Positions 54,222 to 63,488 of a DNA stretch of 64,000 nt are shown in pieces. The stretch spans positions 124,001-188,000 of IMG/VR virus record IMGVR_UViG_3300046804_003469; one strand, given 5' to 3'. Both the position numbers and the translations under genes were made by a program. Position 1 is the first letter of the stretch, and each line of letters opens with the position of its first letter. Source of the DNA: a virus. The notes below the pieces were generated by a model. It was not told the origin of the DNA. It ran no database searches and saw only the letters and a program-made list of their open reading frames with translations.

Positions 54222-55282
54222 TGTTATTAACCGAAGAGAATGCCATTTGGGCAGCAAATCAATTCATACAATATTATTCTGATTTTAATCGTATTGACGA
54301 TTATATGAGGTTTGTTAAAAAGAGTAGAATTGAAAATTCTGTTGGAAAATTATTTGGACCTCATGATGAAATCTTTTCAGATTTTTCTTTAGATCCAAAT
54401 AATATGTCATTTGCAATTCATGAAGTTGACACAAGTTCAAAACCAAAATCAAAGTATAACCAAGAATTATACTCTGAAATTTTGAACATGACTGCATCAA
54501 ATGCTATTGAAGAAGCAATTCCAGGTAGAACTATTAAATGGATTGTTACTGAAGAAACAACTAAAAAAATTGTCGGAGTTGTTCGTTTTGGGTCTCCTAC
54601 AATTAACTCAAAACCAAGAAATGATTATTTTGGTGAAGTTCTTCCTCTTTCCACAATTAATCAGCAGTTTGTAATGGGATTTAACATTGTTCCCGTCCAA
54701 CCATTTGGATATAATTATCTTGGCGGAAAACTTCTTGCTCTTTTAGCATCATCAAATTATCTTAAAAGACAATTTGATTTGAAGTATGGAACTGATCTTC
54801 AGTATTTTGAAACTACTTCATTGTATGGAACAACAAAAGGTGTATCCATGTATGATGGTCTTAAACCTTACATCAAACATATTGGAGATACTGAAAGCAA
54901 ATTTCTTCCTTTGTTTCATGATGATTATTTTAGAGATTTATTCTGGTGGTTTAATAATAATGCTAATGGCGGAGAAAGATTAATCTCTGCAGATAAGTCT
55001 TCTAAAAAATTAAAAATACAAGTGAAAATGATTTCAATTATTCGCCATTCTCTTAAGGACGAAAATAAATTAAATGAGTTTAATGCGTGTATTGAAAAAG
55101 CAAAATCATTAACTGAAAAGAAAAGATACTATCTTTCAAAATTTGGTTATGAACCAGAAGATGTTATTGCTTGGTGGAAAGTTAAGGCATCTAAAAGATA
55201 TAATAAATTAATTCTGGAGAATAAGTTAAGAACAAAAATTGAATTATGGGAACCTGGAGTTGATTTGGAGATTATTCGATGA
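54221..55282 (+). CDS. DUF4338/DruA-like protein
   Basis: 353 residues. The middle segment IVGVVRFGSPTINSKPRND (about 113-131), INQQFVMGFNIVPVQPFGYN, LGGKLLALLASSNYLKRQF, KYGTDLQYFETTSLYGTTKG resembles the DUF4338 layout: a G(F)GSP start, a residence in an RFLI-P-like strand, a Leu/Ala helix, YG..P..ETT and a GT turn. DUF4338 includes DruA of Druantia defence systems and phage relatives. A link to nucleic-acid modification or counter-defence is inference. The C-terminus is Lys-rich. Overlaps neighbours at both ends. Confidence 0.5.
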   Translation: MLLTEENAIWAANQFIQYYSDFNRIDDYMRFVKKSRIENSVGKLFGPHDEIFSDFSLDPNNMSFAIHEVDTSSKPKSKYNQELYSEILNMTASNAIEEAIPGRTIKWIVTEETTKKIVGVVRFGSPTINSKPRNDYFGEVLPLSTINQQFVMGFNIVPVQPFGYNYLGGKLLALLASSNYLKRQFDLKYGTDLQYFETTSLYGTTKGVSMYDGLKPYIKHIGDTESKFLPLFHDDYFRDLFWWFNNNANGGERLISADKSSKKLKIQVKMISIIRHSLKDENKLNEFNACIEKAKSLTEKKRYYLSKFGYEPEDVIAWWKVKASKRYNKLILENKLRTKIELWEPGVDLEIIR

Positions 55283-55422
55283 AATGTGAAGTCCAACTCT
55301 ATGTTGCTGGTACGGTTTTTTATGAAACCGTAATTGCCAGAGATTATAAAGAAGCAAAGGAAGTTGCCCTTGCTCGTAATCCTAATGCTAAAGTAATTGC
55401 TGTCACTGCGAAGTTTAAATAA
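55279..55422 (+). CDS. small protein, unknown function
   Basis: 47 residues: MKCEVQLYVAGTVFYETVIA followed by a helix (YKEAKEVALARNPNAKVIAV). Beta-hairpin plus helix layout. ATGA overlap with the gene before and TAATG overlap with gp62 after it; the type is common among small phage proteins. Confidence 0.65.
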   Translation: MKCEVQLYVAGTVFYETVIARDYKEAKEVALARNPNAKVIAVTAKFK

Positions 55423-55802
55423 TGGAACTGAAAGATTGGTTGAATTCGATAAATCAAACAAAAGTAAATTTAATTGATGATGATTTATCTTTAGAAAAAG
55501 AATATGCTCCATTCATCATCAATAGGTGTCTTTCTGGTCATATTGATTGTATTATGTATGCAAATGAGATGAACAGGTATAATTTTTTGCCAAAAAAGAT
55601 GCAGTATGATTTTTTTATAAATAGTCTGAGGAAAAAAAAGAGATTCTCTCCTTGGCTCCGAAAAGATCAAATCAAAGACTTAGAATGTGTTAAACAATAC
55701 TATGGATATAGTAATGAAAAAGCACTACAATCTTTGAAGATTTTAAACAAAGAACAAATCAACTTTATTAAACAACGACTTGAAATTGGCGGAAAGAAAT
55801 GA
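55422..55802 (+). CDS. gp62: clamp loader small subunit gp62
   Basis: 126 residues against 187 in T4. MELKDWLNSINQTKVNLIDD, INRCLSGHIDCIMYANEMN and QYDFFINSLRKKKRFSPWLR match the short gp62 proteins of T4-like cyanophages. It partners gp44 in clamp loading. It is short but complete, with overlapping junctions to the neighbours on both sides. Confidence 0.85.
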   Translation: MELKDWLNSINQTKVNLIDDDLSLEKEYAPFIINRCLSGHIDCIMYANEMNRYNFLPKKMQYDFFINSLRKKKRFSPWLRKDQIKDLECVKQYYGYSNEKALQSLKILNKEQINFIKQRLEIGGKK

Positions 55803-56239
55803 CTAATCAAACTATTGAACCACAAGTAAATTGGTCTCCTGAGATGATGGTGGAAGTTATTCTGAATGAACCAGATGACTTTCTTAAAGTTCGTGAAACT
55901 TTGACTCGAATCGGAGTTGCATCGAGAAAGGAGAAAAAACTCTATCAGAGTTGCCACATTCTTCATAAGCAAGGTAGATATTATCTTGTTCACTTTAAGG
56001 AACTGTTTGCTCTGGATGGTAAACATGCAAACCTGACTGTGAATGATGTTCAGCGTCGCAATCGTATTACTCGCCTTCTTTCTGATTGGGGGTTAATTAC
56101 TGTTGTAAAAGAAGAATCTATTGCAGATATTGCTCCCCTCAATCAAATTAAAGTTCTTTCTTATAAAGATAAAGGTGATTGGATTTTAGAGCAAAAATAC
56201 AATATTGGTAAAAAAGGAAAAGGTCAGGAAACCGAATGA
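55799..56239 (+). CDS. regA: translational repressor RegA
   Basis: Binds early mRNAs near their start codons. VEVILNEPDDFLKVRETLTR, YQSCHILHKQGRYYLVHFKE and LLSDWGLI match T4 RegA almost throughout. 146 residues against 122 in T4; T4 begins at the position of Met16/17 here, so 55844 or 55847 could be the start, but ATGA overlap with gp62 favours 55799. A terminator follows. Confidence 0.94.
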   Translation: MTNQTIEPQVNWSPEMMVEVILNEPDDFLKVRETLTRIGVASRKEKKLYQSCHILHKQGRYYLVHFKELFALDGKHANLTVNDVQRRNRITRLLSDWGLITVVKEESIADIAPLNQIKVLSYKDKGDWILEQKYNIGKKGKGQETE

Positions 56240-56246
56240 TTTTGTA

Positions 56247-56270
56247 GGGAGGTCAACACCTCCCTTTTTT
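56247..56270 (+). terminator. intrinsic terminator after regA
   Basis: A perfect 7-bp stem GGGAGGT / ACCTCCC with loop CAAC, followed by six T. It lies 8 bases after the regA stop and closes the clamp-loader operon. Confidence 0.93.
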
Positions 56271-56379
56271 AATGAATTTTGATATATATTAGTGATGGGA
56301 TTGGAAATTCCACCCATACGCTAAAGCGGAGTCTTCGGATCCGTAAGTCAAAACACTCGCTTATTCAAGGAGAACTCAA
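56271..56379 (+). promoter_or_regulatory. structured leader of hsp20
   Basis: A TGATATATA sequence near 56280 could be an extended -10, without a clear -35. Downstream are a hairpin ATGGG...CCCAT (56295-56317, with inner TGG/CCA), a CGCT/AGCG mini-stem (56319-56328) and a CGGA/TCCG stem around 56327-56343. A good ribosome site AAGGAG ends 7 bases before the hsp20 ATG. The structures could regulate translation; untested. Confidence 0.4.
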
Positions 56380-56826
56380 ATGTTTAACACTTCAGTTACC
56401 AAATACTATACATCTAATAATGGAATTGAAAAGTTGTTTCAAGATTTAGAAAAAAATTCAATTGGTATGGATGAATGGTTCCATAGAATTGGAACTCTCC
56501 ACGAATCATCTGCCAATTACCCTCCATATAATTTAATTAAAGAAAGTTCTACAGAGTTTACTTTAGAAATTGCTCTGGCAGGATATAAAAAAGAAGATAT
56601 TGAAGTGACAACAGAATGGAACAAACTTTTTGTAGAAGTTAAAAAAGCAAAGACTGAATATGAATATATGCATAATGGAATTGCTCGTAGAGCATTTACT
56701 AGAACATGGACTTTATCTGATGATGTAGTTGTTGGTGATGTTTCTTTTGTAGATGGATTACTCACTATTAAACTAAATAGAGTTATTCCAGATCATCAAA
56801 AGAAAAAAGTATATGATATCTTTTAA
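56380..56826 (+). CDS. small heat-shock protein Hsp20
   Basis: 148 residues with an alpha-crystallin domain from about 46 to 135: FTLEIALAGYKKEDIEVTTE, LFVEVKKAK, ARRAFTRTWTLSDDVVVGDV, FVDGLLTIKLNRVIP. Hsp20 is a cyanophage hallmark gene in this position near regA and gp43; it is an ATP-independent chaperone holding unfolded protein. It ends without a clear IxI motif. It follows the regA terminator and has its own leader. Confidence 0.92.
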   Translation: MFNTSVTKYYTSNNGIEKLFQDLEKNSIGMDEWFHRIGTLHESSANYPPYNLIKESSTEFTLEIALAGYKKEDIEVTTEWNKLFVEVKKAKTEYEYMHNGIARRAFTRTWTLSDDVVVGDVSFVDGLLTIKLNRVIPDHQKKKVYDIF

Positions 56827-56971
56827 AGAGTTTATGGAAATCATTCAAGAAAAGGTTGGAGATTTTGGAAATCCACCTTTACCAACTCCAGTAAACTGTT
56901 ATGGAAAAACTGTGAAATATGCCATGGCTCCTGGAAAGAAAGTTTGTGCTTTTAAAAGAAAAAGAGAATAA
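56813..56971 (+). CDS. small protein with capsid-targeting-like N-terminus
   Basis: 52 residues beginning MISFKEFMEIIQEK, which resembles T4 capsid-targeting sequences (MKTYQEFIAEA) and contains IQE, a (L/I)xE protease-type site. The remainder is PPLPTPVNCYGKTVKYAMAP and a basic tail KKVCAFKRKRE. It overlaps hsp20 by 14 bases. It may be an internal or small virion protein; the evidence is only the N-terminal motif. Confidence 0.5.
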   Translation: MISFKEFMEIIQEKVGDFGNPPLPTPVNCYGKTVKYAMAPGKKVCAFKRKRE

Positions 56972-56974
56972 ATA
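56967..56974 (+). promoter_or_regulatory. candidate late promoter upstream of a non-coding stretch
   Basis: AATAAATA overlaps the stop codon of the preceding small gene, and no gene follows before the terminator at 57004. Confidence 0.35.
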
Positions 56975-57003
56975 ATACGGGTTATCCAAATATCGTCGGC
57001 GCG

Positions 57004-57044
57004 GAGGGGAAACTGGCACAATCCAGTTGACTCCCCTCTTTTTT
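57004..57044 (+). terminator. intrinsic terminator, overlapping the next promoter
   Basis: GAGGGGA + AACTGG (57004-57016) pair with CCAGTT + TCCCCTC (57023-57038), 13 bp interrupted by a bulged GAC, then six T. The bulge lies in TTGACT, the -35 box of the promoter listed next. Confidence 0.9.
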
Positions 57045-57055
57045 CATGGTAAAAT
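57027..57055 (+). promoter_or_regulatory. sigma70-type promoter of the gp43 operon, inside the terminator
   Basis: TTGACT (57027-57032), 17-base spacer and TAAAAT (57050-57055). The -35 sits in the terminator 3' arm and the T-tract forms the spacer. Predicted start about 57062, before the ATG at 57077. Confidence 0.6.
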
Positions 57056-57076
57056 TAAAAGAGGTATGAAATTCTT

Positions 57077-57418
57077 ATGACTATAAAACTTGCAATTTTA
57101 AAATCTGGGGAAAGTATAATTACTGATATTAAAGAAGGAATTGTAGATGATAAAGTAGTTGCTTACATTTTCAATAGTCCTTGTACAGTTTCTGTAAATG
57201 GAACATATAAAATTTTAGATGATAATGAAGATACTGCTGAGAAATTAAGTCTTAAATTGCAACCATGGCCTTATCTTTCTGTAGATAAAGTTGTAACTGT
57301 AGTTTTGGATTGGGTAATTACAATTGTTGAACCTAATCCAGAACTTAAAGAAATGTACGAAAAAGAGGTATTAAAAAATGGAACAACAGAACATCAAACT
57401 ACTGATACTGCACAATAA
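57077..57418 (+). CDS. Sm-like paralogue A
   Basis: 113 residues: LAILKSGESIITDI, NSPCTVSV, LQPWPYLSVD, KVVTVVLDWV, VEPNPELKEMYEKEV. The order K(S/T)GE.I, P, PW, V.TV, NP.L...Y matches the gene at 42376 and the next gene. First gene of the polymerase operon. Small beta-barrel fold is inferred; role unknown. Confidence 0.65.
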   Translation: MTIKLAILKSGESIITDIKEGIVDDKVVAYIFNSPCTVSVNGTYKILDDNEDTAEKLSLKLQPWPYLSVDKVVTVVLDWVITIVEPNPELKEMYEKEVLKNGTTEHQTTDTAQ

Positions 57419-57653
57419 TGTTATTCTAATAACTCAAATTGAAGAAGTAGGTTCAGAACTTGGAGAACCTGATTGTAAATTAATTGAACCTTTTGTGGTC
57501 AACAAAAATGATCTAACAAACTCAATAATTCTTGAACCATGGTTAATTGATGTTACATCACAAAACACATACATGATTCATTCAGATAAAATTCTGACAA
57601 TCGCTGATCCTAAACCAACCCTCCTTGAAAAATACCAAAATTTGATTAAATGA
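57378..57653 (+). CDS. Sm-like paralogue B
   Basis: 91 residues: NNVILITQIEEV, LIEPFVVNKND, LEPWLIDVT, MIHSDKILTIADPKPTLLEKYQ. It overlaps the preceding gene by 41 bases and gp43 by 4. The shared PWL, I..DKILT and P.P.LLE.Y elements mark it as a relative of 57077 and 42376. Confidence 0.65.
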   Translation: MEQQNIKLLILHNNVILITQIEEVGSELGEPDCKLIEPFVVNKNDLTNSIILEPWLIDVTSQNTYMIHSDKILTIADPKPTLLEKYQNLIK

Positions 57654-60145
57654 GATTTTATACCAATGTGCAAATGATCGGGAATCAATTCCTGGTTCGT
57701 GGTTATGACAATGGAAAACATGTAATGTTTAAGGAGGAATATACTCCAACTTTATTCATTAGATCAAATAGACAATCAAAATATAAAACTCTTGATGGGG
57801 AAAATGTAGAACCAATTCAACCTGGACTAGTAAAAGATTGTCGAGAGTTTTATAAAAAATATGATGATGTCGAAGGATTCAAAATCTATGGAAATGACAA
57901 ATATGTATCTCAGTATATTTCTGACAAGTATCCAGAAGATGAAATTAAATTCGATATCAGTAAAATTAAATTAACTACAATTGATATTGAAGTTGCATCT
58001 GAAAATGGATTCCCAGATACTGAATCATGTTCAGAAGAAATTCTTACAATTACAATTCAAGACTATACAACTAAAAAGATTATTACATGGGGTGTCAAAC
58101 CATTTAATAATAAACAAGAAAATGTAACTTACATTGAATGTTCCAGTGAGCATAATTTGTTATCCAGATTTATCGATTATTGGGATGCAAATATTCCAGA
58201 AGTAATTACTGGATGGAACATTCAATTTTATGACGTTCCATATATCTGTGGTCGTCTTAATAAAGTTGTCAGTGAAAAGCAAATGAAAAGATTTTCACCT
58301 TGGGGTCTGATTACAAGAAACGAAATTTTTATCAAAGGTCGCAAAGAAATTTGTTATGATGTTGGTGGAATTACTCAGTTAGATTATCTAGATCTTTATA
58401 AGAAATTTACTTATACCAATCAGGAATCTTATCGTCTGGATCACATTGCTGAAGTGGAACTTGGGCAGAAGAAACTGGATCACTCTGAGTTTGATACGTT
58501 CAAAGATTTTTACACCAAAGGTTGGCAGAAATTTGTAGAGTACAATATTGTTGACGTAGAACTTGTTGACCGTTTGGAAGACAAGATGAAACTCATTGAA
58601 CTTGCAATTACAATGGCATATGACGCCAAGGTAAACTTTGCAGATGTTTTTTCCCAAGTTAGAATGTGGGATAGCATTATCTACAATTATCTTAAGAAAA
58701 GGAATATTGTAATTCCTCCAAAAGTAAAAACTGAAAAGGATGAAAAATATGCTGGAGCATATGTAAAAGAACCTATTCCAGGAAAATATGACTGGGTTGT
58801 ATCGTTTGACTTGAATAGTCTTTATCCGCATTTAATTATGCAATACAATATTAGTCCTGAAACTCTTTTGGAAGAAAGACATCCAACGGTAAATGTGGAT
58901 AAAATTTTAACCAAAAAAATTAACTTTGAAGATTGTAAAGATAAAGCAGTTTGTGCTAATGGTGCAATGTACCGCAAAGATGTTCGTGGATTTCTTCCAG
59001 AACTTATGGAAAAAATTTATAATGAACGTGTAATCTTTAAGAAAAAAATGATTACGGCAGAGCAAGAATATGTCAAGAAAAAAACAAAAGAATTAGAAAA
59101 AGAAATTGCTCGATGTAATAACATTCAGATGGCACGAAAGATCCAACTTAATTCTGCCTATGGTGCAATTGGTAATCAGTATTTTCGTTATTATAAACTT
59201 GAAAATGCTGAAGCAATTACGCTTTCTGGACAAGTTTCCATTCAATGGATTATGGATAAGATGAATTCTTATTTAAATAAAATTCTTAAAACTGGAGATG
59301 TAGATTATGTTATTGCTTCTGATACTGATTCTTTGTACATCAATATGGGTCCTTTGGTTGAAAGTGTATTCAAGGAAAGAGAGAAAACTACTCAAGGCAT
59401 TGTTTCATTCCTTGATAAGGTCTGTAAAATGGAATTTGAAAAGTATATTGAAAGTTCTTATCAAGAATTGGCGGATTATGTAAATGCTTATGAGCAAAAA
59501 ATGTTCATGAAGCGTGAATGTATTTCTGAACGTGGAATCTGGACTGCCAAGAAAAGATACATTTTGAGTGTATGGGATAGTGAAGGTGTTCGTTATGAAG
59601 AACCTAAACTTAAAATCAAGGGTATTGAAGCAATTAAATCTTCAACTCCTGCTCCTTGTCGTAAGATGCTCAAAGAGTCATTTAAAATTATGATGAGTGG
59701 TACTGAATCAAATATGATTGATTTTATTGAGGGGTGTCGTAAAAAATTTAAATCTCTTTCTCCAGCAGAAATCTCTTTTCCTCGTTCAGTAAATGACATT
59801 AAGAAGTATCATTCTAGTTCTACAATTTATGCACATAAAACACCAATCCAAGTAAGAGGTGCTTTATTGTTTAACTACTATGTTAAAGAAAATAAACTAA
59901 CAAATAAATATTCACTCATTCAAAACGGTGAAAAAATTAAATTTTGCTATCTTAAAAAACCAAATCCAATTCATGAAAATGTGATTTCCTTTATTCAAGA
60001 TTTTCCTAAAGAATTTGGAATTGACAAGTATGTAGATTATGACCTACAATTTGAGAAGGCATTTTTAGAACCACTTAAAACAATTCTTGATGTTATTGGG
60101 TGGAATGTAGAAAAAACTGTAAACCTTGAATCATTTTTCTTCTAA
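57650..60145 (+). CDS. gp43: DNA polymerase gp43 (family B)
   Basis: Replicative polymerase with 3'-5' proofreading. Exonuclease motif I DIEV at 112-115; polymerase motif [12 protein letters not shown] with catalytic Asp387; motif [17 protein letters not shown]; motif [10 protein letters not shown] with Asp558 and Asp560. 831 residues against 898 in T4, in one piece with no intein or split. ATGA overlap with the gene before, TAATG overlap with uvsX. Confidence 0.97.
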   Translation: MRFYTNVQMIGNQFLVRGYDNGKHVMFKEEYTPTLFIRSNRQSKYKTLDGENVEPIQPGLVKDCREFYKKYDDVEGFKIYGNDKYVSQYISDKYPEDEIKFDISKIKLTTIDIEVASENGFPDTESCSEEILTITIQDYTTKKIITWGVKPFNNKQENVTYIECSSEHNLLSRFIDYWDANIPEVITGWNIQFYDVPYICGRLNKVVSEKQMKRFSPWGLITRNEIFIKGRKEICYDVGGITQLDYLDLYKKFTYTNQESYRLDHIAEVELGQKKLDHSEFDTFKDFYTKGWQKFVEYNIVDVELVDRLEDKMKLIELAITMAYDAKVNFADVFSQVRMWDSIIYNYLKKRNIVIPPKVKTEKDEKYAGAYVKEPIPGKYDWVVSFDLNSLYPHLIMQYNISPETLLEERHPTVNVDKILTKKINFEDCKDKAVCANGAMYRKDVRGFLPELMEKIYNERVIFKKKMITAEQEYVKKKTKELEKEIARCNNIQMARKIQLNSAYGAIGNQYFRYYKLENAEAITLSGQVSIQWIMDKMNSYLNKILKTGDVDYVIASDTDSLYINMGPLVESVFKEREKTTQGIVSFLDKVCKMEFEKYIESSYQELADYVNAYEQKMFMKRECISERGIWTAKKRYILSVWDSEGVRYEEPKLKIKGIEAIKSSTPAPCRKMLKESFKIMMSGTESNMIDFIEGCRKKFKSLSPAEISFPRSVNDIKKYHSSSTIYAHKTPIQVRGALLFNYYVKENKLTNKYSLIQNGEKIKFCYLKKPNPIHENVISFIQDFPKEFGIDKYVDYDLQFEKAFLEPLKTILDVIGWNVEKTVNLESFFF

Positions 60146-61149
60146 TGGATTTTTTAAAAGATATTGTAAAAGAGATTGGCGATGACTATACAAAAGTAGC
60201 ATCAGACATTGATGAAACAGAAACTTATGTTGACACAGGTTCGTACATTTTTAATGCACTGGTTTCAGGTAGTATATTTGGTGGTGTATCTGGGAATAAG
60301 ATTACTGCTATTGCTGGAGAGTCTTCTACTGGAAAGACTTTCTTTTCTCTCGCTGTGGTTAAGAATTTTCTTGATACTCACCCCGATGGTTATTGTCTCT
60401 ACTTTGATACTGAGGCTGCCATTACTAAGTCACTCTTGGAGTCACGCGGCATCGACACATCTCGTCTTGTCGTGGTTAATGTTGTCACAGTAGAAGAGTT
60501 TCGTACTAAGGCACTTAAGGCAGTAGATCTCTATATGAAGAAACCTGAAGAAGAACGCAAACCCTGCATGTTTGTGTTAGACTCCTTAGGAATGCTTTCC
60601 ACGGAGAAAGAAATTACTGATGCACTGAATGATAAGCAAGTTCGTGATATGACTAAATCACAACTTATCAAAGGTGCTTTTAGAATGTTAACCCTCAAAT
60701 TAGGACAGGCAAATGTTCCACTCTTGGTCACAAATCATACATACGATGTCATCGGAGCTTATGTACCAACGAAAGAAATGGGAGGAGGTTCTGGACTCAA
60801 ATATGCAGCGAGCACAATCATTTATCTCAGCAAAAAGAAAGAAAAGGATGGAACAGAAGTGGTCGGCAATATTATCAAGGCTAAGACTGCTAAATCGCGT
60901 TTGAGTAAGGAAAATAAAGATGTTGAAATCCGTCTGTATTATGATGAGCGCGGCCTTGATCGTTACTATGGTCTTTTGGAACTTGGTGAGATTGGTGGAC
61001 TCTGGAAGAATGTAGCGGGACGCTATGAGATTGATGGTAAGAAAATCTATGGTAAACAAATTCTTGCAAATCCAGAAGATTACTTTACTGAAGAAGTGAT
61101 GCAAAAACTTGATGAGATTGCAAAAGAAGAGTTTAGTTATGGGCATTGA
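60145..61149 (+). CDS. uvsX: recombinase UvsX (RecA-like)
   Basis: Strand-exchange recombinase for recombination-dependent replication and repair. Walker A GESSTGKT at 58-65, [10 protein letters not shown] Walker-like strand (about 89-98), [12 protein letters not shown] Walker B, and [22 protein letters not shown]-type DNA-binding loop. 334 residues against 391 in T4. It overlaps the oxygenase gene by 11 bases. Confidence 0.95.
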   Translation: MDFLKDIVKEIGDDYTKVASDIDETETYVDTGSYIFNALVSGSIFGGVSGNKITAIAGESSTGKTFFSLAVVKNFLDTHPDGYCLYFDTEAAITKSLLESRGIDTSRLVVVNVVTVEEFRTKALKAVDLYMKKPEEERKPCMFVLDSLGMLSTEKEITDALNDKQVRDMTKSQLIKGAFRMLTLKLGQANVPLLVTNHTYDVIGAYVPTKEMGGGSGLKYAASTIIYLSKKKEKDGTEVVGNIIKAKTAKSRLSKENKDVEIRLYYDERGLDRYYGLLELGEIGGLWKNVAGRYEIDGKKIYGKQILANPEDYFTEEVMQKLDEIAKEEFSYGH

Positions 61150-61699
61150 ACTAAATGATTTTGTTCATGTTTATGATGATGCTTTAGAACCAAATATATG
61201 TCAATTTTTAATTGATTTTTTTGAAGCATGTCCAGATAAACATGAACGAATAGATCAAAATCAAAAACCAAATTTTACTCAGTTTAATTTAACTGAAAAT
61301 CACAAATACTCAGAAGATGTAGAAAAAGTTCATAATCATCTGATTGCAAAAGTATTTGAATATAAAAAGAAATATTATGAATTTGTAGATGAACGTTGTT
61401 TCCCAGAACAACATAATTTTGAACAATTCAGAATTAAAAAATATAACAATGATGGTAATGATTTATTTGATACACATGTAGATGTAATGGATCATGAATC
61501 ATCTAGAAGATTTTTATCTTTTTTCTGGTACTTAAATGACGTTGAAACTGGTGGTGAAACAATCTTTCAGGATTTGGTAATTGCGCCAAAAACTGGTAAG
61601 ATGGTAGTGTTCCCACCGCTATGGATGTTCCCTCATAAAGGGTGCATTCCAATTAGCAACACAAAATACTTGTTAAGCACTTACTTACATTATAAATGA
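61139..61699 (+). CDS. 2OG-Fe(II) oxygenase (P4H-like)
   Basis: 186 residues from ATG 61139. Iron ligands HVD at 113-115 and His166 (FPHKG), with Lys176 in [12 protein letters not shown] as probable 2-oxoglutarate ligand (Arg or Lys at this place is known in the family). FRIKKYNND and [15 protein letters not shown] are typical prolyl-4-hydroxylase-like segments. Cyanophages carry many such oxygenases with unknown targets, possibly protein or nucleic acid. Placed between uvsX and gp41. Confidence 0.88.
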   Translation: MGIELNDFVHVYDDALEPNICQFLIDFFEACPDKHERIDQNQKPNFTQFNLTENHKYSEDVEKVHNHLIAKVFEYKKKYYEFVDERCFPEQHNFEQFRIKKYNNDGNDLFDTHVDVMDHESSRRFLSFFWYLNDVETGGETIFQDLVIAPKTGKMVVFPPLWMFPHKGCIPISNTKYLLSTYLHYK

Positions 61700-63075
61700 T
61701 GGACAAAATAGAATTTTTGATTTTAAGGAATTTATTGCACAATGATGAATATGTTAGGAAAGTAATTCCTTTTATCAAAGATGAATATTTTGAAGATGTG
61801 CAACAGAAAATAGTTTTTCAAGAAATTTTTAAGTTTATTCAAGAATACAATCAATTAGCAACAAAAGAAGTTCTTAGTATTGAAATTGAAAAACGAAAAG
61901 ATATTGATGAAAAATCATTTCAAGAAATAAAACACCTAATCAGTTGTCTTGAAGATATTCCTGTAGAGTTAAATTGGTTGATCAATATCACTGAAAAATG
62001 GTGTCGTGATCGTGCAATTTATATTGCACTCATGGAATCAATCTATATTGCTGATGGTAAAGATGAGAAGAAGAATCGTGATAGTATTCCTTCTATTTTA
62101 TCTGATGCTCTTGCAGTAAGTTTTGATACTCACGTTGGACATGATTATCTTGAAGATTATGAACAAAGATATGAATCATACCATAAAAAGGAGGATAAAA
62201 TTGAATTTGATCTTGAATACTTTAATAAAATCACGAAAGGTGGTCTCCCTAACAAAACTCTTAACATCGCTCTTGCTGGTACGGGTGTCGGGAAATCTCT
62301 ATTCATGTGCCATGTGGCTAGCTCCGTCTTGCTCCAAGGACGGAACGTTTTGTACATTACGTTGGAAATGGCAGAAGAACGCATTGCTGAAAGAATTGAC
62401 GCAAATCTCTTGAATGTCCCTATTCAAGATATTATCGATCTTCCAAAATCTATTTTTGAAAATAAAGTTACTAATCTTGCGAAGAAAACTCAGGGAACAC
62501 TTATAATTAAAGAATATCCAACGGCATCTGCCCATGCTGGACATTTTAAAGCACTTCTTAATGAACTTTCACTTAAGAAGTCATTTAGACCTGATATTAT
62601 TTTCATTGATTACCTTAATATTTGTTCTTCCTCTAGGTATCGCGGAAACAGCAATATCAATTCTTATACATTTGTTAAAGCAATTGCAGAAGAACTTAGA
62701 GGACTCGCAGTTGAATTTAATGTTCCAATTGTTTCCGCTACTCAGACTACTCGTTCAGGTTTTGGTAGTTCTGATGTTGAACTTACTGATACTTCTGAAT
62801 CCTTTGGTCTCCCTGCTACTGCTGATCTTATGTTTGCCCTTATTAGCACTGAAGAGTTGGAGGGACTTGGACAAATTCTAGTGAAGCAACTTAAGAATCG
62901 TTATAATGATCCTACAATCTACAAAAGATTTGTGGTTGGAATTGATAGGGCAAAAATGCGTCTATATGATTGCGAACAATCTGCTCAAAATGATATTCTT
63001 GACAATCGACAAGAAGAAGAGTATGATTATGAAGAAAGAAAACCTAAAAAATCATTTGAGGGATTTAAGTTTTAA
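61696..63075 (+). CDS. gp41: replicative DNA helicase gp41
   Basis: DnaB-type hexameric helicase that works with the primase gp61. Walker A AGTGVGKS at 194-201, LYITLEMAEERIAERID (motif 1a), DIIFIDYLNIC Walker B, and SATQTTRSG motif 3. 459 residues against 475 in T4. ATG codons at 61696 and 61699 are both possible. Overlaps the oxygenase by 4 bases. Confidence 0.94.
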   Translation: MMDKIEFLILRNLLHNDEYVRKVIPFIKDEYFEDVQQKIVFQEIFKFIQEYNQLATKEVLSIEIEKRKDIDEKSFQEIKHLISCLEDIPVELNWLINITEKWCRDRAIYIALMESIYIADGKDEKKNRDSIPSILSDALAVSFDTHVGHDYLEDYEQRYESYHKKEDKIEFDLEYFNKITKGGLPNKTLNIALAGTGVGKSLFMCHVASSVLLQGRNVLYITLEMAEERIAERIDANLLNVPIQDIIDLPKSIFENKVTNLAKKTQGTLIIKEYPTASAHAGHFKALLNELSLKKSFRPDIIFIDYLNICSSSRYRGNSNINSYTFVKAIAEELRGLAVEFNVPIVSATQTTRSGFGSSDVELTDTSESFGLPATADLMFALISTEELEGLGQILVKQLKNRYNDPTIYKRFVVGIDRAKMRLYDCEQSAQNDILDNRQEEEYDYEERKPKKSFEGFKF

Positions 63076-63077
63076 AT

Positions 63078-63488
63078 ATGGCACAAGTTATTGATACAAA
63101 CAAATATATTGAATTCGTTCGTCAAACTACGAGTCCTGCAAGCACTGACTATGCTTCTCTTTTGACTCGCTTAAATGAACTTGAAGTACAAGATACTGAT
63201 GTTCCTCGTCTTTTGACTGCTGCTCTTGGGATTAGTGCAGAAGCAGGAGAATTTACTGAGGTTGTGAAAAAGATTTTCCTTCAAGGCAAACCCTACAACG
63301 AAGAAAGTGTTTTTCATATGAAGCGTGAACTTGGTGATATTTGCTGGTATCTTTCACAAGCATTTATGGCACTTGATACTAATTTTGAAGAGATTCTTCA
63401 AATGAACTTTGAGAAACTGAGTGCTCGTTATCCTGAAGGTACATTTGATGTTTATCGTTCTGAAAATCGTGTGGAGGGAGACCTGTGA
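63078..63488 (+). CDS. mazG: MazG-like nucleotide pyrophosphohydrolase
   Basis: 136 residues with the MazG metal site EAGE at 55-58 and ELGD at 84-87 in a four-helix fold. Cyanophage MazG hydrolyses nucleoside triphosphates; proposals include altering ppGpp signalling or dNTP pools. Placed two bases after gp41 and overlapped by the next gene. Confidence 0.9.
   Translation: MAQVIDTNKYIEFVRQTTSPASTDYASLLTRLNELEVQDTDVPRLLTAALGISAEAGEFTEVVKKIFLQGKPYNEESVFHMKRELGDICWYLSQAFMALDTNFEEILQMNFEKLSARYPEGTFDVYRSENRVEGDL

Noticed and set aside
57650-60145. Intein or split gene in gp43
   Set aside because: Exonuclease and polymerase motifs A, B and C follow in normal order and spacing with no insertion.
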